Shown: positions 35,707 to 46,969 of the stretch, piece after piece
How positions within the stretch are numbered: position 1 is the first letter of the stretch
How the letters are laid out: each line of letters starts with the position of its first letter
Assembly (NCBI RefSeq): GCF_003576645.1
Contig: NC_044925.1
Coordinates: 14,794,384 to 14,858,383, forward strand
Direction of reading: 5' to 3'
Length of the DNA stretch: 64,000 nucleotides
Origin: Ipomoea triloba
Lineage: Eukaryota > Streptophyta > Magnoliopsida > Solanales > Convolvulaceae
Notes under the pieces: generated by a model
The model's input: the letters and a program-made list of their open reading frames with translations, nothing else
What the model was told of the DNA's origin: nothing
Databases searched by the model: none
Program-made: the position numbers and the translations under genes

Positions 35707-36166
35707 AGGACTGCGTAGTAGCAGCAACAACTTTGGAAACAAAGAGGTCTTTAGGATATAAAAGAGATATGGAGTATATTTTAAGAGTCCTTTCTAAGGA
35801 AATTATTATGTTGACTCCGAAGTTTTACTCCCAAGTTATACTCTCATTCTTAAATTTGTGATATAGACATTTATCTTGGAACCCACAAAAATCATTGTCT
35901 ATAACATCAGGGAGTAAAAATAACGGAGTGAAATTTGAGAGTATATGTAATAGAACTCCATTTTAAATTTAATGTTTTTGTAAAAAAAAATGTTAGGAAT
36001 ATTTTATGAATAGATTTTGATGTTGTATGTAAAACAAGTTAGGAATTTTGAAATTTGAACCATCATAATTTTTTAAACAAAAAATATTTTTTTTGTCATA
36101 AAGAAAAATATATTAAGGATGTTATAAATGATATTAAGTGTGGATATTATGATTAGAGATTGTAAC

Positions 36167-36623
36167 TAGTACTGTCAAAGTGGGCCAAAGCTCGCGGGCT
36201 GGCCCGCACCCGCCCCACCATGGGGCGGGTTAGGGCTATGAAAACGGCGGCCCGCTAAGGAGCGGGCCTAACGGGCCAGGCCCGCTAAGGCCCGCAACCC
36301 GCCCGGGTTGACCCGCGCGGGCTGCGGGCCAGCCCGAGGGCCAGGCCTTTAATTAAAAAAAAAAATTATATGTACTATTTATATTTGTAGCCAATCGTCT
36401 AAGCCCCAAGTTGCAAAAGTCTTACCCTAAATCCTAAAATTCTATTCCCATTCATGCAAGTACGCAACGTAAAAGTCGTTACCGTAAATCCCATTCAGGC
36501 ATTCGCGCAGCCCCGCAAGTCCGCAACGCCGTCCAAACTCAAGCTTCGACTAGGCACTCAGGCAGCATCGCAAGTCGCAACTCCGTCCTCAGGCAGTGTT
36601 AGACATCCTCTCTCCTCAGGTAA
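36167..36623 (+). mobile_element. hAT element, 5' end only (cut by gap)
   Basis: It starts with the 19-bp TIR TAGTACTGTCAAAGTGGGC and is almost identical to 41118-41544, apart from small indels in the GC-rich subterminal repeats (GGCCCGC, GCGGGCC). It runs into a 25-N gap. The 8 bp before it are ATTGTAAC (36159-36166). Confidence 0.88.
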
Positions 36624-36648
36624 NNNNNNNNNNNNNNNNNNNNNNNNN
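36624..36648. other. Assembly gap, 25 N
   Basis: Fixed-looking gap between the hAT 5' end and the 5' UTR of the syntaxin gene. The true distance is unknown. Confidence 0.99.
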
Positions 36649-36777
36649 TAGTGTGAAGCGAGAGAAAACAATGAGAGAAAGGAAGGGGGGAGAAGAAGAA
36701 GAAGAAGCACCTCTCCCCGTTCTCTCTCGATTTTCCATCCGGAATTCTCCGTCGCCGGAAAATTCAACGACAGAAAG

Positions 36778-39280
36778 ATGAGCGTGATCGACATTCTCTT
36801 CCGCATCGATGAAGTTTGCAAGAAGTATGAAAAGTACGATGTCGAGAAGCAGCGTTCCAACAGCGCATCCCCGGAAGATGCCTTCGCTCGTCTCTACTCC
36901 ACCTTCGGAGTCCAAATTGACCTCGCTCTTAAAGTCATCTTCTCTTCTCTTCTTTTCTTATTATCATCAATGTAATCACGGTTTGCGAAAAACTTATAGC
37001 AATTGTTTTATATATCTATATTTGTTTGCTTTTTTAGAAAGCGGAGATGGCGGAGAGGGGGAGACAAACAGGGCTGCGGCTGTGGCCATGAAGGCGGAGT
37101 ACGCGAGTGAAGGCTCGTTTGTTGGAGGAAGTCCCAAAGTTGCAGAAACTAGCCCATAAGAAGGTTTCTATTTGCAAGTGTATTTTTTACCATTTAAATT
37201 TCAAATCTTTCTTTTCATATTCATTTCTTTGATTTACGGAAAACACCCCACCACCTATCCAAAGGTGGGCTTTGCGTGAACCTCTTGTTATCTTAGCTGG
37301 CAAAGGACCCCAATGAGATAAACCAGTCTAGCTGATAGGCTCAAACCGAGAAGGGACGATAGTCTTGTGGTTATCAAGCCTTGTTATCTTAGCCTATGAA
37401 ACCTAGAAGATGATAGTCTTATGGTTATCAAGTCTCTTGTTATCTTAGCTGGCAAAGGACCGCAAGGAGTTAAACCAGCCTAGTTGATAGGCTCAAACTG
37501 AGAAGGCGATAGTGTTATGATTATCATCAAGCCAACAACCTAGAAGGCAATAGTGTTATGATTATCATCAAGCCAATGACCTGACCAACTTATCACTTCC
37601 TATTCATTTTTGTATTTTTATGTGGTTTCTTCATCATTTCTTATATCTTTATTCTTGATCCTTATTGAAGGCAGGATATTATATTCAAAATATGTGTTTA
37701 ATGTAATCAGATGATCTGGAGTCAATTTATGGTGAAATATACTTCCAGATTGATAAGTGAAATGAGCTTGCTCTCAACCTTAATTCCATACAAACTATAA
37801 TTCTTTAACAAGAAGGGTGTTCAACCACAAGGATTGGTTATAGAAATAGTGAAACTATATTGTTCTGTTTCTGTTGAGCTGAAACTTTATGATGGCTTTC
37901 ACAATAGTAATAGGTTGGATGCTTCTATATTTTATTGATTCGTATGTTATCAATGCAATTTGAACCTTTGTGTCATTCTTAGAACTAAAAATGGAAGTTA
38001 TATTGGATTAACAGGTTAAAGGTGTGCTCACAAGAAGAAAGAGAAGTACGTAATGACTTGGTACTTGCACTACCTGAGAGGATCAAAGAAATCCCTGATG
38101 GAACTACAAGTGCAGCCAAGTCTGGAGGTTGGGGGGGCTCATCATCTCTTAAAAACGTCAAATTTGACTCTGGTAGGTGATGGTTGCCACCAAGTGTCTC
38201 CTTAGACTTCTTTTCTTTAATATTTTGTTGCAGGTTTTCTGACTGTTAAAAATTAATTTCAGATGGGCAGATGGATGATGATTTCTTCCAGCAGAGTGAA
38301 GAATCTAGTCAGTTCCGGAATGAGTATGAGATGCGGAAATAAAACAGGCTTGTAACTTGCATGATCTATTCTTATGCATGTTTTGTTTTCAATCCTTTAT
38401 TTGTTTAGCAATATGAGCTGATTTCAATATCATTTAAAACTATATATCTGATATGTTTGCAGGATGAAGGATTGGATTTTATTTCAGAAGGTCTAGACAC
38501 ACTGAAAAATTTGGCTGAGGATATGAATGAGGTTAACTACCCTGCTCTTTCATCTGCCCACAAAAAAGAAAAAAATAAAAAGGAAATATAGGGAGAAAAT
38601 AAAAATTTGTGGCATTCTGGTTCATGGAAAATGAGATCTAATTGTTTCTATTTTTCATTTTCCATTTTTTTTTTCAGGAATTGGATAGACAAGTTCCCCT
38701 GGTTGATGAAATTGAAACAAAGGTTGCATGTTTTTGTTGTGTCCTTTAATTGATTGCATTATCAGACAATAGTGGAGTATCAAGATCCAATGCACTTCCT
38801 TGTGTCTTTGCAGGTTGACAAGGCAACAGCTGAGCTAAAAGAACACCAATCTTAGACTCAAGGAGACTATTAATAATGTATTTATTATTTATTTAAATGC
38901 AAATAAATCTGGTTTCTGACCCTTTTATGACTTTTAGAACCTTCTCATGTTCTTATTCCATTTTTCTAATTTATTCCAGGTTCGGTCCACCCCAAAACTT
39001 CTTTATTGATATCATTCTTATCTGTATCATCTTGGGGATTGCAGCCTATTTATACAAGTGAGTACCTTATCTTTCTCCTTGCTCTTCAGTTCTTGATAGT
39101 TGATAGCAATACCAACATTCCAATTTGCTTCTTCCTCTTCTTCTTCTTTTTTTTTTCGTTTGAATGCATTGAGGAAACAGCATATAACTTTTTATAGGGT
39201 ATTTCAACCCCCAAATGTGAAATTATCAAATAAGTGTTGTAATGAATCCCAAATTTCTTTTATGCAGTATACTTCAGTGA
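36778..39280 (+). pseudogene. Syntaxin of plant SYP7 class (SYP71-like), frame-shifted
   Basis: SYP71-type Qc-SNAREs act in ER/plasma-membrane fusion. Nine exons are recognisable: 36778-36933 (MSVIDILFRIDEVCKKYEKY start), 37038-37163, 38015-38172, 38263-~38349, 38463-38531, 38678-38722, 38814-38878, 38980-39057, 39268-39280. The SNARE motif lies in exons 5-8 (DEGLDFISEGLDTLKNLAED, ELDRQVPLVDEIETK). The last membrane helix (IILICIILGIAAYLY) and a short tail end at TGA 39278. At least six 1-2-base shifts lie in exons 2 (two), 3, 4, 7 and 8, while splice sites and codons stay recognisable. Donors of introns 1 (GTCATC) and 4 (GCTTGT) are weak. This is either a young pseudogene or unpolished sequence next to a gap. 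Confidence 0.85.
37226..37620. repeat. Degenerate tandem repeat in syntaxin intron 2
   Basis: Repeated words CTTGTTATCTTAGCTGGCAA, AAACCAG, GATAGGCTCAAAC and GATAGTGTTATGATTATCAT form two to three degenerate units of about 150 bp. Confidence 0.7.
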
Positions 39281-40098
39281 ATACCTTGGAGCTTCATTTT
39301 ATCATGGCCTGGGCAGTGTCCACTGTAATTCAGCAATTGCTTCTTCCTAAAAGTGAACTCAATGTTTGAGGATGTACAACTGGAAACTTGAGAATATCAA
39401 TTTGCACTAACCTACTTCATTCTACGATTCAACTGTTGTGTTGTATTCAGATTACTGCAAAATTGTTTACTTCTGCCAATATATAGCACTGTTCACACAT
39501 CAATTTCATTTATCCAATTTTGCCAACATGAGCTAGGCGGCGTCTATTTTTATATTGGGATGGTGCCATGGTGGTGTGAAATTCATTTTGATGCAGTATG
39601 GATTTTTGAGAACCTTGTTCACACATTCTTGCTCAAATACTATCCTTCATATCAATTCTGTATTTGTTTTGCACTATTGGCAATTTGTGTCAATAATGTG
39701 AATGCCAGCATTCAATTTGATGAGGCAATGAACCATATAATTTGTGTGGCAGTCCAGCATCCCCCCTCCCCCCTCCCCCCCCCACACACACACACCACAT
39801 ACATATATGCATATCTAAGGTCTTCTCTTAATTCTGATCTAAGTTGCATGGCTGTTTGGGTTTAGGTCAGCATAAGTTCTGTGAACACATAATCATAATG
39901 GACATTGCATATCTAGCATGTAAAATATATAAGATTGTTTGCCTTATTGATGCAGGAAACACAAGAAAAATACAAAGCAATGGGGGCAGTTATTACTGAT
40001 CCATGAGAATGTGGTTCAGTAGAATTAACTGCCACTGCATTGTGTACTCAGAATGATTTGCTTTTGTGCTCTTCTTATTAACTTCTCTTTTAGGCTCA
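39281..40098. other. Downstream of syntaxin gene, no gene seen
   Basis: Likely 3' UTR and intergenic sequence. It holds a C-rich run followed by a CA run at 39765-39797. Confidence 0.5.
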
Positions 40099-40425
40099 TT
40101 ATGGCATTTGATATTGTATCACACTAAAGATGTCAGCCTGCAGTTGATTTCCATTGGTGGCTATCATGTTTTCTGGCAGGAAATCCTCACTCATTGTGGT
40201 TCCATCAGCGCCTGTCCTTGTTAGATTATGGAGATTCTGATCCCCATTCTGGTTCTTTTGTTTTCTCTTGGAAGAGTCAAGGGAAATCTGGGCACAAGAA
40301 TTTGCTATATGAGTATTCTCTTTTCCAGGTTTGTGCTCATAAACTGCTACATAGTTGTTGTCACTATGAAACTGAGAGGCAGCTCTAGCAATGTTCTCCA
40401 TTGGAATGAGGCCTTGAATAATCAT
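40099..40425 (-). CDS. Unrecognised ORF, 108 aa
   Basis: I do not recognise this protein. Its composition is balanced (Asn/Gln/Lys/Asp-rich, with PMENIARAASQFHSDNNYVA and KRKQKNQNGDQNLHNL), unlike the AT-driven ORFs around it. That leaves room for a terminal exon of a gene or a decayed gene piece. No upstream exon, signal peptide or membrane segment is evident. The first Met sits after TATATTCC, with no clear acceptor. It could equally be a chance ORF. Confidence 0.25.
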   Translation of the reverse strand: MIIQGLIPMENIARAASQFHSDNNYVAVYEHKPGKENTHIANSCAQISLDSSKRKQKNQNGDQNLHNLTRTGADGTTMSEDFLPENMIATNGNQLQADIFSVIQYQMP

Positions 40426-41109
40426 GGAATATATCAGAGGGCTTGATAGATTTCATGTTATAAAGAAATTTGTCCATTTCTAACTATTGATCTTGTGGGT
40501 GTTGGAAATCGAAAAGAGAAAAGCTAATATACTACTGTTATGGATGAAGGCATGAAGCTTCATAAAAAAGAACTGTCTTTAGAGAAAAATAGGATCAGAT
40601 TAAAATAGTCCAAAATTAATAAACTAAATAATCAACCACCCCAGCCTGCCAGACCATTGTTGTTTGAATATTTTGTTGTGTTTTTCTACCGGTCAGTAAT
40701 TAGACATCTAACACGTTGCTTCGTAAGTGGAAATACATTGGTTCTAATTTCTTTGTGGCGTTATTTATTGACATTTCTAGACTGTTTTATCTCCGTGTAG
40801 TGATATAGTCATTTGTCTACTAAAGTCACAATACAATATTCATTCAAAGTGTACATTAAAGTAACGATTACAAGATTTTCCGTAAATTAAAAGAAAGGCA
40901 TGATTAAGAGAAATAAAGAAATTCTCATTTCTTAATTCTTCCATAAGAAATTCCACAACCCACGCTACCATACGAAGGATTAAGCTTGAGATGTATTCGT
41001 ATAGGTAACTTAGTTAATTCATGGATGACATATTATGCGTAGAACAAAATATATAAAACTTGAAATATTGACTCTCTTTATTAGCACTATTAATTAACAA
41101 AATCCTAAT
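40426..41109. other. AT-rich intergenic sequence
   Basis: No supportable feature on either strand. Confidence 0.5.
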
Positions 41110-42503
41110 ATTATAACTAGTACTGTCAAAGTGGGCAGAAGTCCGCGGGCTAGCCCGCACCCGCCCCACCATGGGGTGGGTTAGGGCTATGAAAACGGCG
41201 GCCCGCTAAGGCCCGCAGCCCGCCCGGGTTGACCCGCGCGGGCTGCGGGCCAGCCCGCGGGCCAGGCCTTTAATTAAAAAAATAATTATATGTACTATTT
41301 ATATTTGTAGCCAATCGTCCAAGCCCCAAGTTGCAAAAGTCTTACCCTAAATCCTAAAATTCTATTCCCATTCATGCAAGTACGCAACGTAAAAGTCGTT
41401 ACCGTAAATCCCATTCAGGCATTCGCGCAGCCCCGCAAGTCCGCAACGCCGTCCAAACTCAAGCTTCGACTAGGCACTCAGGCAGCATCGCAAGTCGCAA
41501 CTCCGTCCTCAGGCAGTGTTAGACATCCTCTCCTCCTCAGGTAAATCGTAACTCTGTTCGTCCATTATGAATGTTTTTTATTTTTTATGCTCCGTAAGAA
41601 ACTAAGAATTGCAGTAACTCCCTATGAATTGCGTGCATTGTGATTTGTGAATTGTTAATGTGAATGTGTAAGTGTAATTGTGTAAACTATTAATATTTGC
41701 AGTGTGAATTTTTTAATGTGAATTGGCAAATTGAGTATGAATTGTTAATGTGAATTGTGAAGTGTGTTATTTACTTATTTCTTTATTCTGTATATCACAT
41801 TATCACTAATCACTTTAGTAATTTAGTTTACTTTAATTGAACTTTAGTCAAGCAGTATATAATCATACAAAATTGAAAGTTTTCCATTATAATTATCACA
41901 TTCATGATTCATTAATATATATATATTTGATACATACTATTTTAGGTTGGTTACGTCGGTTGGTACATGATGAGTTGTTCTCAAGAACAAAGTTCACACC
42001 CCATTGATATAACAAACGACACCGAAATTACACAACCTGAAAGCCAAGTTAAAAAAAGACATCTCACTTCAGATGTTTGGAATCATTTTATAAAAGTTGA
42101 AAAAACTGCAACTAATGATAAAGAAACGGCTACATGCAATTATTGTAATAAACAGTACGTTATTGGGTCACACAAGTATGGAACATCAACTTTAAGCCGT
42201 CATTTAAGCAGTTGTAAGAAAAAACCTAAATATGAAGATGTGGGTAATATGCTTATTGACCATGAAGGAAAATTGCGTGCCAAAAAGATTGATCACGATA
42301 GGGTTCGTGAGATTACTAGTATGGCCATAATTTATCATGATCTTCCATATTCTTGGGTGGAGTATACTTGGGTTAGAGAGTTGCATAAGTATTTGAATCC
42401 TGATTACAAGTTCCTAAGTAGAAATACAGCTGCAGCAGATGTTTACATGTTTTATGAGAGAGAGAAAGAGAAACTGAAGAATGTGTTGTCAAAAGTTCGT
42501 AAT

Positions 42504-42587
42504 AGAGTTTGTTTGACTTCAGATCTTTGGACAGCATGCACAATTAGAGTTTGTTTGACTTCAGATCTTTGGACAGCATGCACAATT
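42504..42587 (+). repeat. Exact 42-bp tandem duplication in transposase
   Basis: Two identical 42-bp units starting AGAGTTTGTTTGACTTCAGA (42504, 42546). They double 14 residues of the transposase core. Confidence 0.95.
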
Positions 42588-42729
42588 GAGGGGTATATTT
42601 GCTTGACTGCGCATTATATTGATAATGATTGGAAGTTAAACAGTAAGATATTAGCATTTTGTGCTATGCCTCCACCGCATACTGGCCGTGAGTTAGCTAA
42701 GAAGCTTCTTGGTTGTTTAAAAGATTGGG

Positions 42730-42864
42730 GAATTGAGAAAAAAATATTTTCTATTACTTTGGATAATGCTTGAATTGAGAAAAAAATATTTTCTATTACT
42801 TTGGATAATGCTTCAGCTAATGAAAAAATATTTTCTATTACTTTGGATAATGCTTCAGCTAATG
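42730..42864 (+). repeat. Two overlapping 42-bp tandem duplications in transposase
   Basis: TTTTCTATTACTTTGGATAA recurs three times at 42-bp spacing. The first junction (42771/42772) and the second (42822/42823) have different boundaries, so these are two separate events of the same length. Confidence 0.93.
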
Positions 42865-44714
42865 ATAGTATGCAAAACATCTTGAAGGAACAACTTTGTT
42901 TACAAAATGATTTGTTGTGTGATGGTGAATTTTTCCATGTTAGATGTTCTGCACATATCTTAAATCTTATTGTGCAAGATGGGTTGAAAGCAATTGGTGA
43001 TTCTTTTTATAAAGTTCGAGAGAGCGTGAGGTATGTTAAAGCATCGGAGGGAAGAATGAAAATGTTTGAAGAATGTGTTGAAAAAGTAGGGCTTCAGCTT
43101 AAACTTGGTTTATCTATTGATGTGCCTACTAGATGGAATTCTGCTTATAAAATGCTTGATTGTGCTATCAAGTATCGTCGTGCTTTTAGTAGTCTGCAAT
43201 TACTTGATCCAAACTATAAGCATTGTCCTTCACATGAAGAATGGGTTAGAGTAGAAAAGATTTGTGACTTCTTAATGCCTTTCAATGAAATTACCAAATT
43301 GTTTTCTGGTTCAACTTATCCCACATCTAATTTATATTTTCGGGAAGTTTGGAAGATTGAGTATTTGTTGAAAAATAATTTGAAGAGTGGAGATTCGGTG
43401 ATTAAAGAGATGACTTGTAAAATGAAAATCAAGTTTGATAAATATTGGGAGCAATATAGTGTTATTCTAGCAATGGGAGCTGTTTTAGATCCAAGAATGA
43501 AGTTTAAGCTTTTGGAGTTTTACTACAAAAAGTTGGATGAAAGCACATACAAACAAAAGTTGGATGTTGTGAAGAACAAGTTGTATATGCTCTTTGAAGC
43601 ATATAAAGCCACATCTGTGACTGGGACGAGTAGTTCAAATGTAACTATTAGTCAATATGAAAATGTTGCATCAATGGAAGCAAGTGATGACTTTGATGTA
43701 AGTATTTTATCTTAATGTAAATTTTTAAGTTATTTTCTTAATTTTTATTCTAATATTTGTAAATTTCTTATTGATATATAGGATGAGTTCCTTGAATATT
43801 GTGTTCAAGATAATGTGCAAAATGGTAAATCTGCTTTGGATGTGTATTTGGATGAGCCACAAATGGATATGAAATCATATGCTAGTTTGGATATCCTGAA
43901 CTTTTGGAAGGATAATATGCATCGATTTGGTGAGTTATCTTTAATGGCATGTGATGTGTTAAGTATTCCTATTACTATAGTGGCATCAGAATCAGCTTTT
44001 AGTATAGGAGGTCGCGTGTTAAACAAGTATAGGAGTTGTTTGCTTTCTTCAAATGTTCAAGCATTGATTTGTACTCGCAATTGGTTAAGCGGTTATGAGT
44101 CAGATGATAAAGGTAATTCACTAAATTATATAGTATTTTATTTAACATTTTAATAATTTGATTTTCATAAATAATAATATGTTTTGAATTTTCTTAATTT
44201 TTGCATAGGTGATGATGGAGATGTTCCAGTTCGTGTTCCAACTGAATTTTCTGAAGCTTAGTGTGTTTTGGATTGATGTGTCATGACTCATTTGTGTAAT
44301 GATAAACATTTGAATATTTATTTTGAACTGTAGTGTGTTTTGGACTTTTGGACTAATGTGTGTAATGGTTATGAACTTTGAATATTAATTTTTTAGCGTA
44401 ATGTCTTTTTATCTTGTTAATATTGTCATGTGTAAGGGTTACTTAATTTCACATAAATGTAAAAAAAAAAAAAAAAAAANAAAAAAAAAAAAAAAAACCA
44501 CGGGCCGGCCCCCCGGGGCCCACGAACCCGCTCGGGGTGGGCTAGGGTTGGAGAACCCTGGCCTGCAGCCCTAGTGGGCTGGCCCGCCACAACCCACCAA
44601 AAATTAGGCCCGCGGTGGGGCAGGCCTAATGGGGCGGGCTGGCCCACTTTGACAGTACTAATTGTAACGGTTATAATGATTAGCATTATTATTGTGATTA
44701 ATATTAGTATATTA

Positions 44715-44760
44715 CTAGTATTTTTGTTCGTGCGTTGCACGGAATGAATTTTGTTATAAT
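44715..44760 (-). other. Helitron 3' terminus, minus orientation
   Basis: CTAG at 44715-44718 is followed by TATTTTTGTT and the hairpin CGTGCGTTGCACG. Same family as the terminus at 30649. A doubled copy lies near 47071. Confidence 0.65.
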
Positions 44761-45895
44761 GTTTTAAGAATATTTAGATTGATATATAATTATATAAATT
44801 ATAACATCAATATTATATAGTGCAAATGATGAAAATGGTTGCATCGATTTTGTTTTCTAATGTTATCCTTACTTGAATTTAAGCAAATGATTGCTCAATT
44901 ACCCGTGCGATGCATGGATAAATATTTTAAATTATATATTTAGATAATAAAATTAAATTAAGTTTCTCACTCTATTTTACTCTTATTAAATTAAATAAAT
45001 TAGTAGCTACAACAAAAAATGATATATATGTATTTCTTTAATTTAGAATTATGTGTCTATAATACCTTTATTTGAAAAAATTATTCATTATCAAAAAATT
45101 AAATTAAATAAGATAAATAATTCTATTAGTTATATTGTCTTTATTTTCTCTCATGCAAAGATTTTTTACATATTCAAATTTATCAATTGATATTCATTAC
45201 CTTGTCCATTATCTTATTTTTACAATATCTTGTAATTAAATTCAAAGTTATAGTACAAAATAATGTTATATATTTATTTACCAAGTATTTTATTAATAAT
45301 ATGAAAAAAAAATTTAAAATAATTTGAAGCTAATTATATTAACTACTTGGGGATTGGTTGACAAAGAGAGTACTCAAATAATAACCCAACAAATTGAAGC
45401 GGAATCACTCTATTTTACTCTTATTGAATTAAATAAATTAGTAGTTACACCAAAAAATGATACATATGTATTTCTTTAATACCATGAAAAGAATAAAAAA
45501 GAATAGTTTGAAACTAATCATATTAACTACTTTGGGGGATTTGTTGACAATGAAAGTACTCAAATAATCCATTACCCAGCAAATTGAAGCGAGAAACTAC
45601 CTTTTAATATCTTTATAATACATAATATTTTAAATTTTTAAATTTTTATTAATTAATTTAATCTTTTTTCTTAAACTAGGGATTTCTTTATCCACAATAA
45701 CTCATTCAACAGTAATGGTTGAACCAAATGAACGCTATGCATAGTCCACATATATTGTATACATGTCATTTAATATAGATACATGTAAAAGATAATCATT
45801 ACTATTATTTTAGTCATCTAAGTAAATAAATAAATAAATACAATAAATAAATGAATAAATAGAAAGTCCAATGAAATAAACCAAATATATATATA

Positions 45896-45945
45896 CTAGT
45901 TTTTCACGCGCATTGCACGAATGAGATAATGCCCAATGTTTATTA
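45896..45945 (-). other. Helitron 3' terminus, minus orientation
   Basis: CTAG at 45896-45899 then TTTTTCACGCGCATTGCACGAA. It is the inverse of the terminus at 51520-51552. Doubled near 48252. Confidence 0.6.
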
Positions 45946-46969
45946 TTAAATAAGTATTTCAAAGTATATCCAATGTTAAATTATATAGGAGATCGATGTT
46001 CATGCATATGTAATTGAATGTTAAATTTGTTTATTTAAACCGGTAATTCAAAGTTTATGAATGCAAGATAATATATGAGAGATTGATTATAATTGTCGCT
46101 AAAATAAATGTTTGCAATTTTGTAAAAATGCTAATATAAATATTTAGTCTAAAAATAATAGTATAAATAAATACTACTTTTCCGTTTGAATTTCTCTAAG
46201 CCATTTTAATTCTCTTTTGGGTAGCATTGTCATTTTTTTTTATCTTCAGTACCTTTTTTTAATTTATTTATTGATATTTGATAATGTGTCATGTGCAATT
46301 GAGTTATTGTAATTTATTTATAGCGTAAAAAGTTGTGGATTTGTCTCTTTGTGTATGTATATGTGGCTGAGATCTTAGTTGTACTATAAACTTTTGATCT
46401 TGTAATCGCCTATTGATATTTGACAGCGGTAGTTTTTTCACCTACATGTTTCATGTGCTGTGAAATGTGTGTCGTACGTTCTCATGTGAAAGTAGTGAAC
46501 AAAATATTAATATTTATTATATGTGTAGAAGGTTAATGAGTAGTACATTTTGTTCTAGTTTTATAACTTGTGTACTTGATAGTAACAACAATAACTTTGC
46601 AGGTAGTCCGAATACTGGTGCTGCAATATATCCAGTTTCATCAACAGTTTCTACATTAATTTTGCACGTGTTTATTTTGAAGTTCATATTTTTAGAATTA
46701 GTATGAATGAGTGTAGTACTTGATTTTGTGTGTGAGTGTGGTTGTTCTTTTTTTATTTTATTTTATTTTATTTTATTATTGATTTGATATTAATCTTGGG
46801 GTTCTCACTGCTGCCTTTTTATCACAATGCATGCAATTAAATAGTTTGTCACTTTGTGCATAAAAATTTTTAAACAGTGGCTACATCCTATATACCAATT
46901 ATTTTTGTTGTCAAGATCGATGCTGATTTTTTCTTTAATCCAAACAGGTTGATTGTAGAAAATGAAATN

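Larger units (their letters stand above)
41967..44260 (+). pseudogene. hAT transposase (BED finger, ricesleeper type), interrupted
   Basis: It would cut and paste the element. A BED zinc finger (DVWNHFIKVEK...CNYCNKQY...STLSRHLSSC) lies near residues 25-85. The RNase-H-like core follows with CLTSDLWTACTI, LDNASAND, HVRCSAHILNLIVQDGL and DVPTRWNSAYKML, then the C-terminal dimerisation domain (LNFWKDN...[18 protein letters not shown]). Exon 1 ends at 43695-43697 before GTAAGTATTT; a short intron ends ATATATAG at about 43780; a second intron is about 44113-44207; stop is TAG at 44258. Exact 42-bp tandem duplications lie at 42504-42587 and 42730-42864. The second set creates an in-frame TGA (42771-42773); the frame then continues unchanged. 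Confidence 0.85.
41118..44660 (+). mobile_element. hAT transposon, full length (ricesleeper-like)
   Basis: Perfect 19-bp TIRs (TAGTACTGTCAAAGTGGGC and its inverse) bound 3,543 bp. Subterminal regions at both ends are GC-rich with GGGCGGGCTGGCCC-type repeats. The 8-bp flanks are ATTATAAC (41110-41117) and ATTGTAAC (44661-44668), one mismatch. It encodes a BED-finger transposase with two introns. An A run with an N (44461-44497) precedes the 3' subterminal region. Confidence 0.92.
44614..46968 (+). repeat. 2,355-bp segment, first copy
   Basis: It starts in the hAT 3' subterminal region and runs through Helitron-like AT-rich sequence. It recurs at 46970-49324 with a constant offset of 2,356 and no difference that I see. 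ORFs at 46467-46706 and 48823-49062 are the same doubled stretch and have no recognised family. Confidence 0.95.

Noticed and set aside
46467..46706. 79-aa ORF, repeated at 48823-49062
   Set aside because: Doubled by the 2,355-bp repeat; AT-rich, with no recognisable protein.
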